Assembly (NCBI RefSeq): GCF_937881195.1
Contig: NZ_CALGFC010000024.1
Location: 1 to 64,000, forward strand
Source of the DNA: an uncultured Methanobrevibacter sp.
GTDB taxonomy: Archaea; Methanobacteriota; Methanobacteria; Methanobacteriales; Methanobacteriaceae
DNA: 64,000 nucleotides
Direction: 5' to 3'
Shown here one piece after another: positions 17,989-28,017 of this stretch. Within the stretch, counting starts at the first letter, position 1. Each line of letters begins with the position of its first letter. The notes below the pieces were generated by a model. That model was not told the origin of the DNA and ran no database searches. It worked only from the letters and a program-made list of their open reading frames with translations. A program made the position numbers and the translations under genes.

Positions 17989-18436
17989 TTTATCACCAGA
18001 TAATTAAATATGATTCTATCGTTAATAAATATATTATATTATTTCTCATATTTATACTTATAGTCAGGATTTATAGTTACAAATTATTGTTTTTTCATAA
18101 TCTAATTTAACATTTAGTAAATAATTTTTTATACAAAATATTTTATCCAATTGCATATTGTTTTATCTTATATTATCTTTATTTTATCTTATATTGCCTC
18201 TAATTTATTTATATTTGATTTAAATATTATTTAAATTTTTAATATTATTTTTATTAACTATTAATTGATATTTATAAAATTAAAAAATTTACCCTTAAGA
18301 ATAAATACTAGTTTTAACAAAGAATTACACAAGAAAATAAACTTTGCACACCCATCTAAATATTATTTTTTCTAAATATTATTTTTTGTGCAATTTTTTA
18401 AGTGTATTATTTTTTTTATTTGAAGTCAATTGAAGG
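17989..18436. other. Divergent intergenic region
   Basis: Holds the promoters of Sec61-beta (minus) and polC (plus). There is a near-duplicate TTTTATCTTATATT (about 18158-18200) and a duplicate TCTAAATATTATTTTTT (about 18355-18386). No gene is visible. Confidence 0.45.
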
Positions 18437-18448
18437 ATGTATTATAAG

Positions 18449-21400
18449 ATGGAAGACTCTGAAAACACTATAAAAATGGATTATTTTGAAAAATTAGAAA
18501 AAGAAACTAATTATCTTTACAAAATAGCTAATGAGGCTCGTTCCAAAGGATTTGATGTTGAAACAACCACTGAAATCCCATTAGCTAAGGATTTAGCTGA
18601 AAGAGTTGAGGGGCTTGTTGGTCCAGAGGGTGTAGCTAAGCGAATGAAAGAAATTGAAGAAAAAAATCCTAATTGGTCTCGTGAAGAAATTGCCTTTAAA
18701 TTAGCTGCTGAAATTTCTTCTCAAAATATTGAAGAAGATAATGTTCCTAATACTAGGGGGAAGGAAAAAAAGGTATATGAATCTTTTGGGGAGATATTTG
18801 ATTCAAAAAGAGAACAAGTCGCTGATCAGGCTTTAAGGACTGCTTTAGCTATTTTAACTGAAGGTGTTGTAGCAGCCCCTATAGAAGGCATAGCTAAAGT
18901 AAGAATTAAAAAAAACTTTGATGGAACTGAATATCTGGCTGTTTATTTTGCAGGCCCAATTAGAAGTGCTGGGGGAACTGCTGCAGCACTCGCAGTTTTA
19001 ATTGGTGATTGTATTAAGGTAGCAACTAATCTCACTAATTATAAACCAATTGAGGCTGAAATTGAAAGATATGTGGAAGAAGTTGAACTTTATGAGTCTG
19101 AAGTTACTAACCTTCAATATTCTCCAAAACCAGAAGAAGTTCGTCTTGCAGCTAATAATCTTCCTGTTGAAGTTACTGGCGAACCAACTGATCAAGTTGA
19201 AGTTTCTCATAGGGATTTAGAGCGTGTTGAAACCAATAATATTCGTGGTGGAGCATTACTTGCGATGGTTGAAGGTATTATTCAAAAATCTGCAAAAATA
19301 TTAAAATATTCTCATACTCTTAAACTTGATGGTTGGGATTGGTTAGAAGGTTATTCAAAGGAAAAAGATGAAAAAACCGAAAATGAAGAAAAAGATAATC
19401 AAAATAATATTCCAGGATCTGAATTAGAAAATCCTGCTAAAATAAATAATTCAAAAAAGCAAAATAAAGATGAAAAATCTAAACACGAAGCTGCTAAAGA
19501 GAATGCTAAATATATTCAGGATATTATTGGAGGACGTCCTGTATTAGGATACCCTTCAGAAAAAGGAGGATTTAGGTTACGTTATGGTAGGAGTAGAAAT
19601 ACTGGACTTGCAGCTATGGGGGTTAATCCTGCTACAATGCAACTTCTTGAATTTTTAGCTGTTGGAACTCAATTAAAAATTGAAAGGCCTGGTAAAGGCA
19701 ATTGTGTTGTTCCTGTAGATTCAATTGAAGGGCCTTTAGTTAAGTTAAAAAATGGAGATGTAATTAAAATTAATTCTGTTAAAGAAGCAAAATCAGTTAA
19801 GGGCCAAGTAGCTGAAATTCTATTTTTAGGGGATATGTTAGTTGCTTTTGGAGAATTTTTAAGAAACAATCAAGCTCTTCTTCCTTCTGCATGGTGTGAA
19901 GAATGGTGGATTGAAACAATCAAAAACTCTGATGTTTTTGATTTTAATTCTCCTATTTTAGAATCAAATATTAATTTAACTATAGAAAATCTTGGAAAAT
20001 TAGAAAATCCTCAATGTAGTTATATTTCTGCCGAAGAAGCTTTTGAAATATCAAAAAAATATGATGTGCCTTTACATCCATTATATACATATTGCTATAA
20101 TGATATTTCCATCACTGAATTAAATTCTCTGATAAAATGGTTAAATAAGTTTAATAATGATTTTAACAATTTTAAAAACGAAAAAAACGATTTTATACTC
20201 GATTTATCTTTCGAAAAACGTATATTAGAAGTAATTGGTGTTCCTCATAGAGTTGAAGGTAGAATAGATAAAAATGAGGATGTTAAAATTATATTAAATT
20301 ATGAAGATGCTTATGCTCTTATTAATACTTTATCTAAAGGAATTTCTGATGAAGATATGAATAATTCTGATATATCTACTCTTGAAGTAGTAAATAACAT
20401 TTCTCCCATTAAAATAAAGGATAAAGCTCCGGTATATATTGGAACTAGGGTTGGAAGGCCTGAAAAATCTAAAGAGAGGTTAATGAGGCCAGCTCCTCAT
20501 GTTTTATTCCCTATTGGGAATTTTGGAGGAAATAGAAGACTTGTAGCTGAAGCTGCTAAGAAGGGAAAGATTGCTGTTGAGTTATCTAGGAGGGTTTGTA
20601 CAAATCCTCAGTGTCAATTGAGTTCATTTAACTCAATATGTCCCCATTGTGGGGCTACAACTGAAATAGGATCTGCAGGCCGTAAAAACATAAATTTGTC
20701 TGGCCTTTTAAGAAAAGCTTCTGACAATGTTTCATATAGGAGAGTTGATGAAATTAAGGGGGTTGTTGGAATGATTTCAGAATCAAAGATTCCAGAACCT
20801 CTTGAAAAAGGTGTTTTAAGGGCTAAAAATGGTGTTTTTACATTTAAAGATGCTACTATTAGGCATGATTCAACAGATCTTCCTTTAACTCATTTTATTC
20901 CTAAAGAAGTTGGAGTAACTGTAGAAAAATTGCTTGAAATGGGCTATGATAAAGATGCATATGGAAACACTATTAAAAATGAAGATCAGATAATTGAGTT
21001 AAAAGTTCAAGATGTAGTAATATCTAATAATTGTGGTGAATATTTAGTCAATGTAGCTAATTTCATAGATGATCTTCTTGATAAATTTTATTCTATGGAT
21101 AGATTTTATAATGTAAAGAAAAAAGAAGATTTAATTGGGAATTTAATCGTGGGTTTAGCTCCACACACATCTGCTGGGGTATTAGGTCGTATTGTAGGTT
21201 TTACAAGGGCTTTAGCTTGTTATGCTCATCCTTACTTCCATTCTGCAAAAAGAAGGAATTGTGATAGTGATGAAGATTCTGTAATGCTACTTTTAGATGC
21301 ATTGATTAATTTTTCAAAATCTTACCTTCCTAGTACTCGTGGAGGTAGTATGGATGCCCCTTTAGTTTTATCTTCCAGAATCGACCCTGAAGAAATAGAT

Positions 21401-22009
21401 GATGAATCTCATAATATAGATGTTTTGCCTAATTTTTCAGAAAACTTTTTTGAAAAAACTTATGAGAAAGTTAAACCTTCAGAAGCTTTAGATTTGGTTG
21501 ATAATGTTTCAATGCATCTTGGAACATCTAAACAATATGAAGATATAATGTTTTCTCATAATACTTCAAGTATTCATGCAGGTCCTAATATATGTTTATA
21601 TAAAACATTACCTTCTATGAAAGAAAAAGTTGGATCTCAGATTGAATTGGCTGAAAAAATAAGAGCTGTGGATCAAAGGGGAGTTGTTGAAGGTGTTTTA
21701 AGTTCTCATTTCCTTCCAGATATTATGGGTAATGTAAGAGCGTTTTCAAAGCAAAAAGTTAGATGTACTTCTTGCGGTGCTAAATACAGAAGAATTCCTC
21801 TAACAGGAAAATGTAAATGTGGTTCGGATTTAGTTTTGAGTGTTTCAAAAGGTGGAGTAACAAAATATCTCGAAATATCAAGGGATTTGGCGTCTAAATA
21901 TCCTATAAGTGAATATTTAATTCAAAGATTAGAAATACAAGAATTCGGGATAGAATCCCTTTTTGAAAGTGATAAATCTAAACAAAGTTCTCTTGATATT
22001 TTCTTATAG
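18449..22009 (+). CDS. polC: Family D DNA polymerase large subunit (DP2)
   Basis: A DP2 catalytic subunit of about 1186 aa, unique to archaea. With the small subunit DP1 it forms the replicative PolD. The N-terminal region has YFAGPIRSAGGTAAALAVLIGD and RPVLGYPSEKGGFRLRYGRS; shorter pieces are FAGPIRSAGGTAAALA and GGFRLRYGRSRNTGLAAMG. The catalytic double-psi barrel area includes GLAPHTSAGVLGRIVGF and HPYFHSAKRRNCDSDED, holding metal-binding aspartates. Zinc modules are CTNPQCQLSSFNSICPHCG and CTSCGAKYRRIPLTGKCKCG. A charged linker at about residues 310-345 is lineage-specific. No intein is present. Start: AAGGATG favours ATG 18449; ATG 18437 would add four residues. DP1 is not in the window. 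Confidence 0.95.
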   Translation: MEDSENTIKMDYFEKLEKETNYLYKIANEARSKGFDVETTTEIPLAKDLAERVEGLVGPEGVAKRMKEIEEKNPNWSREEIAFKLAAEISSQNIEEDNVPNTRGKEKKVYESFGEIFDSKREQVADQALRTALAILTEGVVAAPIEGIAKVRIKKNFDGTEYLAVYFAGPIRSAGGTAAALAVLIGDCIKVATNLTNYKPIEAEIERYVEEVELYESEVTNLQYSPKPEEVRLAANNLPVEVTGEPTDQVEVSHRDLERVETNNIRGGALLAMVEGIIQKSAKILKYSHTLKLDGWDWLEGYSKEKDEKTENEEKDNQNNIPGSELENPAKINNSKKQNKDEKSKHEAAKENAKYIQDIIGGRPVLGYPSEKGGFRLRYGRSRNTGLAAMGVNPATMQLLEFLAVGTQLKIERPGKGNCVVPVDSIEGPLVKLKNGDVIKINSVKEAKSVKGQVAEILFLGDMLVAFGEFLRNNQALLPSAWCEEWWIETIKNSDVFDFNSPILESNINLTIENLGKLENPQCSYISAEEAFEISKKYDVPLHPLYTYCYNDISITELNSLIKWLNKFNNDFNNFKNEKNDFILDLSFEKRILEVIGVPHRVEGRIDKNEDVKIILNYEDAYALINTLSKGISDEDMNNSDISTLEVVNNISPIKIKDKAPVYIGTRVGRPEKSKERLMRPAPHVLFPIGNFGGNRRLVAEAAKKGKIAVELSRRVCTNPQCQLSSFNSICPHCGATTEIGSAGRKNINLSGLLRKASDNVSYRRVDEIKGVVGMISESKIPEPLEKGVLRAKNGVFTFKDATIRHDSTDLPLTHFIPKEVGVTVEKLLEMGYDKDAYGNTIKNEDQIIELKVQDVVISNNCGEYLVNVANFIDDLLDKFYSMDRFYNVKKKEDLIGNLIVGLAPHTSAGVLGRIVGFTRALACYAHPYFHSAKRRNCDSDEDSVMLLLDALINFSKSYLPSTRGGSMDAPLVLSSRIDPEEIDDESHNIDVLPNFSENFFEKTYEKVKPSEALDLVDNVSMHLGTSKQYEDIMFSHNTSSIHAGPNICLYKTLPSMKEKVGSQIELAEKIRAVDQRGVVEGVLSSHFLPDIMGNVRAFSKQKVRCTSCGAKYRRIPLTGKCKCGSDLVLSVSKGGVTKYLEISRDLASKYPISEYLIQRLEIQEFGIESLFESDKSKQSSLDIFL

Positions 22010-22334
22010 CAATTTTGGCTATATTTTATCTTTATTTTTTATTTTTTACCTATATTTTTTTAAATTATTTTTTATTATTCTATAAACTTCTTTTTAAAAA
22101 TAACTTTTTAATTATTTTATTAAATTATTTTTTAATTTACATTTAATTATAATGTTACTTTTTATAGGCTTCTTGATTTGTTTAAAATTAAGATTTATTT
22201 TTATATTTTGTTTAATTAATTTACTTATTCTCTAATTTTTGATTATTATCATTTATTTGCAAGTTATAAGAATAATTCGATTTTAATAAAAATTTAGGAA
22301 GTTATATATGTAAGATTTTACAAATAAATTAACA

Positions 22335-22363
22335 ATGAATTATTAATCTACTTGTTAATTCAT
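22335..22363. repeat. Inverted repeat upstream of nrdD
   Basis: ATGAATTA and TAATTCAT pair exactly around a 13-base loop. An outer pair ACAAAT (about 22320) and ATTTGT (about 22384) flanks it. It lies 70-110 bases upstream of the TATA box, a place for an activator or repressor site. Confidence 0.4.
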
Positions 22364-22431
22364 AAGGTAGTATGTAAATTCTTCATTTGTTTAATCATAT
22401 TATTTATTTTTTGTTTGATATGGTACGAATA

Positions 22432-22439
22432 TTTATATA
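22432..22439 (+). promoter_or_regulatory. Candidate TATA box for nrdD
   Basis: TTTATATA, the archaeal consensus, about 368 bases before the nrdD start. If used, the transcript has a long untranslated leader. Confidence 0.4.
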
Positions 22440-22806
22440 TTTCTTTATCTAAATATATTAATAATTCCAAAGAATTCATATTTAAAAATTAAATTTAAAA
22501 ATTGTTTAGTTATACTTAATTATTTAATATTTATATAGATAATAAGAAAATAATTTTTGATAAATAAGTTTAGCTATGTTATTTTAAAAATGTATTTTCA
22601 AATTAAATACATTTTTATTAATTGTATTTTTAAATTCAAAACGTTTTATTAAATATTTTAATTATATTTTTAAATATGTATTAACTTACGAATTAATTTA
22701 TAAATAAAATTAAAAATCAATATTAAATTGAAAATTTAAATTATTTGATTTATTATCATTTATTCTAATCAATTTAATTAGATTTAATTTATCAAGGGTG
22801 TTGGCA

Positions 22807-25125
22807 ATGCAAAACGAGACAAAGATGACAGACAATTTGTCAAACAAGGTTAAAATCTGTGTCAAAAAGAACAATGGGATAATGGAGCGTTTTAGTTATG
22901 AAAAACTTTTAAGATCATTAGTAATGGTTGAAGCTCCATATTTTGAGTCTGATAGGATTCTTTCTACTGTTGTTTCATCTATTTATGATGGAGTTTCAAC
23001 AAAAGAAATAAAAAAAATAGTCTATGAATTATTATCTGAGGTTGATGAAGAAAGTGCTAATAAGTATTTGGCAGTTACTACTTTGAAAGTCAGGACTTCA
23101 AGGGATAAAATTGAGTCTTTTGATCTTGCTAAAATTGCTAATACTCTAATTGAAGAAACTGGCGCTTCACAAGAAACAGCTTTTGAAATTGCATCTCAAG
23201 TTTGGAAAGAACTTAAAAAACTAAATGTTGAATATTTAACTGCTCCAATGATAAGGGAAATAGTTAATACTAAACTTGTTGAACATGGATTAGAAGATTT
23301 AAGGAGTAGATACACTCGTTTAGGTATTCCTGTTTATAATATAACTTCTTTAATAGAAAATGGGTCTCGTGATAATGCTAATATGATTCACAATCCTGAA
23401 AGTGTTCATAAATATGTTGCTGATGAAGCTTTAAAACAATATGCTTTACTTCAGATGCTTCCATCAGACTTAGCGGATGCACATATGTCTGGAGATATAC
23501 ATATTCATGATTTGGAATTTTTTGCAGGAAGGCCATTAAATTGTATGCAACATGATATTCGTACCTTTATTAAATATGGACTTAAAGTGGATGGTACTGG
23601 TGATCATACTTCTGTAGCTGGGGCTCCTAATCATATTGAAACTTTAATGAATCATACTGGGGAAATAATGCTTGCAGCACAGCAAAACATGTCTGGAGGA
23701 CAGGGTATGTCTCTTTGGAATGTCTTCGTAGCTCCTTTTGCAAGAGGACTTCCTTATGAAAAAGTTAAACAAGCTGTTGAAATGTTGATTTATAATCTTA
23801 ACATGGCTTATGCAGCTAGAGGTTCTCAAGTTCCTTTTACTAGCATGAATCTAGAATTTAGTGTTCCTAAATTCCTTCAAGATGAAATTGCTTATGGTCC
23901 TAAAGGTAAAGAAGTTGGAACCTATGGTGATTTTGAAGAAGAAACTAGGATGCTCCAAAGGGCATTTACTGAAATATTGCTTGAAGGAGATGCAGATGGA
24001 AAACCTCATCTGTTCCCTAATACTATTTATACTCTTAGAAAAGAATCATTAAAAGATGAATATGCGGAAGATTTACTTAAAGTTCATGAACTTTCTGCTA
24101 AATATGGTTCTGCCTATTTTGCAAATATGTTGCCTGATTACAGGGGCAATATGGCTAATTATATGGGTTGTAGAACATGTCTTCAAGATAACTGGACTGG
24201 AGACTGGAGTCAAGATTGTTTAAGAACCGGTAATTTGGCATATATTACTTTAAATCTTCCAAGAATTGCTTATCAATCTAGGGATGAATCTGAAGTTTTC
24301 GAATACATAGATTCTTATATGGATTTGGGTATTCGAGCATTAAATATTAGGCGAGAACAAGGTCTTAATTGTTTAAATAACTTTAATCTTCTTCCTTTCC
24401 TTAATCAAGGTGTTGAAGATGATGTTTATTATAGAATTGAAAATTCTACAATGTCTTTTGGTTTTGTAGGACTTAATGAGATGCTTGCCTCATTATTTGG
24501 TTCTGGAATTGATGATCCTTCTTCTAATAAATTTGGTGTTAAAATATTGGAATATATGAATAAAAGAGCACAGGAATTGAAGAAAGAAACAGGTCTTCGT
24601 TGGACTATTTTACAAACTCCTGCAGAATCTACTGCATATAGATTTGCAACTCTTGATAAAGAAAAATTTTCAGATAAGGTAATTACTCAAGGAGAATCTG
24701 GGGCTAATTATTACACTAACTCTTCTCATGTTCCAGTCAATTCAGATGTGTCATTGGTAGATAAAATTAAAATTGAAGAGAAATATCATCCTCTAACTGG
24801 TGGAGGTCATATTTTCCATGCATTTATGGGTGAATCTTATTCTGATCCTGAATCTCTTATGAGTTTAACAAATAAGATAGCTAGAAAATCTGACATTGGG
24901 TTTTGGGCTTACAGTTCAGCATTAAGTTTTTGTATTAAATGTAAAACTTTAATGAAAGGATTAAACGATCAATGTCCTACTTGTGGTGAGCGTGATGATG
25001 TTGAATGGTATGATAGGATAACAGGATATGTTCAACAAGTAGGTAGGGCTAAATCTTCCTCTGGAGGATGGAATGCCGGTAAAAAACAAGAACTTGCAGA
25101 TAGGAAAAGGTTTGAAAATAGTTAA
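22807..25125 (+). CDS. nrdD: Anaerobic (class III) ribonucleoside-triphosphate reductase
   Basis: A 772-aa glycyl-radical enzyme that reduces ribonucleotides to deoxyribonucleotides in anaerobes. An ATP-cone regulatory domain fills about residues 15-105 (KICVKKNNGIMERFSYEKLL). The barrel holds DIHIHDLEFFAGRPLNCMQHD, seen here as GDIHIHDLEFFAGRPLNC, plus QNMSGGQGMSLWN and NYMGCRTCLQDNW. Near the C-terminus a zinc site (CIKCKTLMKGLNDQCPTCG) precedes the glycyl-radical loop ending in SSSGGWNAGKKQEL. ATG 22807 has AAGGGTG upstream. The activating enzyme NrdG is not adjacent. No intein is seen. Confidence 0.95.
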   Translation: MQNETKMTDNLSNKVKICVKKNNGIMERFSYEKLLRSLVMVEAPYFESDRILSTVVSSIYDGVSTKEIKKIVYELLSEVDEESANKYLAVTTLKVRTSRDKIESFDLAKIANTLIEETGASQETAFEIASQVWKELKKLNVEYLTAPMIREIVNTKLVEHGLEDLRSRYTRLGIPVYNITSLIENGSRDNANMIHNPESVHKYVADEALKQYALLQMLPSDLADAHMSGDIHIHDLEFFAGRPLNCMQHDIRTFIKYGLKVDGTGDHTSVAGAPNHIETLMNHTGEIMLAAQQNMSGGQGMSLWNVFVAPFARGLPYEKVKQAVEMLIYNLNMAYAARGSQVPFTSMNLEFSVPKFLQDEIAYGPKGKEVGTYGDFEEETRMLQRAFTEILLEGDADGKPHLFPNTIYTLRKESLKDEYAEDLLKVHELSAKYGSAYFANMLPDYRGNMANYMGCRTCLQDNWTGDWSQDCLRTGNLAYITLNLPRIAYQSRDESEVFEYIDSYMDLGIRALNIRREQGLNCLNNFNLLPFLNQGVEDDVYYRIENSTMSFGFVGLNEMLASLFGSGIDDPSSNKFGVKILEYMNKRAQELKKETGLRWTILQTPAESTAYRFATLDKEKFSDKVITQGESGANYYTNSSHVPVNSDVSLVDKIKIEEKYHPLTGGGHIFHAFMGESYSDPESLMSLTNKIARKSDIGFWAYSSALSFCIKCKTLMKGLNDQCPTCGERDDVEWYDRITGYVQQVGRAKSSSGGWNAGKKQELADRKRFENS

Positions 25126-25460
25126 TAAGTATATTTTTAAACCTAATTTTATATTTTTATCAATATCTTCTTTTATTTGATATTATCTTTTTATTTTTTA
25201 CTAAATTTGTTATATATAAAATATTTTATTTTTTAATTATTTCCTTTATTTTACTTTATTTTTAACATATAATACTAATAATTTTTTATTTTAATATTAT
25301 TTCGTACATTATTAATTATTTTTACTATCTTAACTATTATTATTATTATTATTTTAATATTATTGTTATCTCATTATTTTTATTATTTTAATTATTTTAT
25401 CTATTTTATTTATTTTAGTAATTTTAATATATATTTACTAATAATTACAAATATTTTAAT

Positions 25461-25496
25461 AGTACAATAATGTACTACAAAGGTTTAAATAGTACA
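25461..25496. promoter_or_regulatory. GTAC-type sites, candidate TrpY operators
   Basis: AGTACA (25461-25466) and TGTACT (25471-25476) form an inverted repeat with a four-base spacer, and a second AGTACA lies at 25491-25496. In Methanothermobacter the TrpY repressor binds TRP boxes with consensus TGTACA near trpE. Here the sites flank the TTTAAATA box, so occupation would block TBP. The TrpY gene is not in the window. Confidence 0.55.
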
Positions 25497-25505
25497 GTAT
25501 ATAAT
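25484..25505 (+). promoter_or_regulatory. trpEp: Candidate trpE promoter
   Basis: TTTAAATA (25484-25491) and the nearby TATATAAT (25498-25505) are the two TATA candidates. Either is enclosed or abutted by the GTAC sites. Confidence 0.4.
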
Positions 25506-25796
25506 CTATTTATACGATAAAGTTCTTAAAATTGAATTATTAACATTAAGTTTTTAATATTATAATCTAATTATTTGGGGTTAATATTTAAATTAAACCT
25601 ATAAAAATCTTTAATTAGTATATATTTATCAAATTAATTCGTATTTTATTAATTATTTATATATAATTCTTAATTTATCAATTATTTATTAAATTAGGAG
25701 ATATTAATCTAATTAACAGTTTATTTTGAAAAATAAAATTGAAGAAAAATAAAATTGAAATTTTAATAATCATTATTTAACAAAAGGAGTTATAGC

Positions 25797-27293
25797 ATGT
25801 TTTTCCCACCAATAGATAAAGCAAAAGAGATAATTGATAATGGGGACTATAAAGTCCTCCCTATTAGTTGTGAAATATTATCAGATATAAAAACTCCAAT
25901 TGAAGTACTCAAAATTTTAAAAAATAATAGTAAACATTGCTTCATATTGGAAAGTATGGAAGATTTGGAAAATTGGGGGAGATACACAATATTGGGATTT
26001 GATCCAACATTAGAAATTACTTGTGAGAATAATGTTCTAAACATAAAAGGTTATAAAAATATTAATAAAAAAACTAAAAATCCTAAAAAATACATCAATC
26101 AAATAATAAATGAAAATAAAAGTCCTAAAATATCCGAACTTCCTCCATTTACAGGGGGTCTTGTGGGTTATTTTGCCTACGATTACATTAAATATGTTGA
26201 ACCATCTCTTGAGCTAATTGAAGATTCATCTAATGACTCTGAAAATGGAGAATCTTTTAAAGATGTTGATTTAATGTTATTTGATAAAGTAATCGTTTTT
26301 GATAATCTTAAACAGAAGATTTTTTTAATTGTCAATATAAAGGTAAATAATTTTGAAAAAGAATATGAGATTGCTAAATCTAAATTAATGAAATTGAAAG
26401 ATATTATAACTAATGGAGTTCCAATAAGTGGAAAAGATAATAGGTTAAAACTTTTAGGTGATTTTAAACCTTTATTTTCTAAAGAAGAGTTTTCTAAAAT
26501 AGTAAAAAAAGCTAAGTTTCATATAAAAGAAGGAGATATTTTTCAGGTTGTTTTATCTAACCCTTTGTCTTGTAAAATAGAGGGTAGTTTATTGGATACA
26601 TATAGGATCCTTAGAACTTCTAATCCATCTCCTTATATGTTTTATTTTTCTAGTGATGACATTGAAATAGCAGGTGCTTCTCCAGAAACTCTTGTTAAAC
26701 TTCAAGATGACAAATTATATACTTTTCCCTTAGCTGGAACAAGACCTAGGGGTAAAACTAAAAAAGAAGATGATAAATTAGAAAAAGATCTTCTTTCTGA
26801 TGAAAAAGAACTTGCAGAACATAATATGTTAGTTGATCTTGGAAGAAATGATCTTGGAAAAGTTAGTGAATTTGGTTCTATAAATGTTGAAAAATATCTC
26901 ACTATTGAGAGATTTTCTCATGTAATGCACATAGGATCAACTATTTCTGGTAAATTAAAAAAGGATAATAATGCTTTAGATGTTATAGACGCGATTTTAC
27001 CTGCGGGTACTCTTTCAGGTGCACCCAAAATTAGGGCATGTGAAATAATAAATGAATTGGAAAATAACAAAAGAGGGATATATGGTGGAGCAATTGGGTA
27101 TATTAGTTTATCCGGTAATATGGATACATGTATAGCTATCAGAATTGCTTTTACTAAAGGAAATAAAGTTTTCATCCGATCTGGTGCAGGTATTGTTGCT
27201 GATAGTATTCCTGAATTAGAATTTGAAGAGTCTATAAATAAAGCAAAAGCAGTATTAAATGCTTTAAAGTCGGCGGAAAATATTAATTTATGA
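25797..27293 (+). CDS. trpE: Anthranilate synthase component I
   Basis: A 498-aa chorismate-using enzyme that with TrpG makes anthranilate, the first committed step to tryptophan. The N-terminal half has LESMEDLENWGRYTILG and the FTGGLVGYFAYDYIKYVEP region. The catalytic C-terminal half has EGDIFQVVLSNP, SPSPYMFYF-like NPSPYMFYF, ASPETLVKL, TFPLAGTRPRGKT and HMLVDLGRNDLGKV (here AEHNMLVDLGRNDLG), then PAGTLSGAPKIRA. All chorismate-enzyme landmarks are intact. AAAGGAG lies nine bases before ATG 25797. It opens the trp operon. Confidence 0.95.
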   Translation: MFFPPIDKAKEIIDNGDYKVLPISCEILSDIKTPIEVLKILKNNSKHCFILESMEDLENWGRYTILGFDPTLEITCENNVLNIKGYKNINKKTKNPKKYINQIINENKSPKISELPPFTGGLVGYFAYDYIKYVEPSLELIEDSSNDSENGESFKDVDLMLFDKVIVFDNLKQKIFLIVNIKVNNFEKEYEIAKSKLMKLKDIITNGVPISGKDNRLKLLGDFKPLFSKEEFSKIVKKAKFHIKEGDIFQVVLSNPLSCKIEGSLLDTYRILRTSNPSPYMFYFSSDDIEIAGASPETLVKLQDDKLYTFPLAGTRPRGKTKKEDDKLEKDLLSDEKELAEHNMLVDLGRNDLGKVSEFGSINVEKYLTIERFSHVMHIGSTISGKLKKDNNALDVIDAILPAGTLSGAPKIRACEIINELENNKRGIYGGAIGYISLSGNMDTCIAIRIAFTKGNKVFIRSGAGIVADSIPELEFEESINKAKAVLNALKSAENINL

Positions 27294-27344
27294 TTATTTT
27301 AATTTTTAAAGCATTCTTTAATTTACAAAATATATGGTGATAAA

Positions 27345-27920
27345 ATGATTTTACTTATAGATAATTATGATAGTTTTTCTTATAATTTATATCAAATGAT
27401 TGGAGAATTGAATCCTGATATTAATGTTATTCGAAATGATGAATTTACTATATCTGATATTAAAAAAATTTCTCCAGAATTTATTGTCATTTCTCCAGGG
27501 CCTGGGAGGCCGATTGATGCAGGAATATCAATAGATATTGTAAAGAAATTTTATAAAAAAATACCAATACTAGGGATTTGTTTAGGCCATCAGTCTATTT
27601 ATGAAGCTTTTGGTGGAGAAGTTACATATTCAAAAAGGTTAGTTCACGGAAAATCCTCTAATGTCAAAATTGATACTAATAATATTTTATTTAAAAATTT
27701 AAAAAAAGAATTTTCTGTAGGTCGTTATCATTCACTTTCTGCAAATAAAGAAAAAATTCCAAAAGATCTTTCTATAATAGCTAAGTCCGATGATGATAAT
27801 GAAATAATGGCAATTTCTCACAAAAAATATCCTGTTTATGGATTACAATTTCATCCAGAGTCAATATTGACTCCTAATGGTAATGCTATTATTAAAAATT
27901 TCTTGGAGGTTAATTCTTAG
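27345..27920 (+). CDS. trpG: Anthranilate synthase glutamine amidotransferase component
   Basis: A 191-aa class I amidotransferase that supplies ammonia from glutamine to TrpE. It begins ILLIDNYDSFSYNLYQ. The oxyanion/nucleophile motifs are SPGPGRP and GICLGHQ (Cys nucleophile), and the His-Glu pair is in YGLQFHPES. The length is that of a free TrpG domain. ATGGTGATAAA precedes the start; it follows trpE by 51 bases. Confidence 0.94.
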   Translation: MILLIDNYDSFSYNLYQMIGELNPDINVIRNDEFTISDIKKISPEFIVISPGPGRPIDAGISIDIVKKFYKKIPILGICLGHQSIYEAFGGEVTYSKRLVHGKSSNVKIDTNNILFKNLKKEFSVGRYHSLSANKEKIPKDLSIIAKSDDDNEIMAISHKKYPVYGLQFHPESILTPNGNAIIKNFLEVNS

Positions 27921-28017
27921 ATTTAAATTTTAATATGCTGATTATTGAAAAATAGGAAATATTAATATATAATAAATATTTACTATTAACTTATTTGGCT
28001 AATTTGAGAGGTAAAAT

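Larger units (their letters stand above)
22010..22806. other. Long leader/intergenic region before nrdD
   Basis: 797 bases without a gene. It contains nested inverted repeats at 22320-22390 and a perfect TTTATATA at 22432-22439, which would give the nrdD message a leader of more than 330 bases. No small open frame looks real. Confidence 0.5.
25126..25796. other. Long intergenic region before trpE
   Basis: 671 bases without a gene. The first half is T-rich (TATTATTATTATTATTTT runs near 25336-25355), fitting nrdD termination. The second half carries GTAC-type operator sites and a TTTAAATA box at 25461-25505, leaving a leader of roughly 280 bases before trpE. Confidence 0.55.

Noticed and set aside
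18449..25125. Inteins in polC or nrdD
   Set aside because: Both proteins run through their conserved motifs with normal length; no splice-junction Cys/Ser and His-Asn pattern found.
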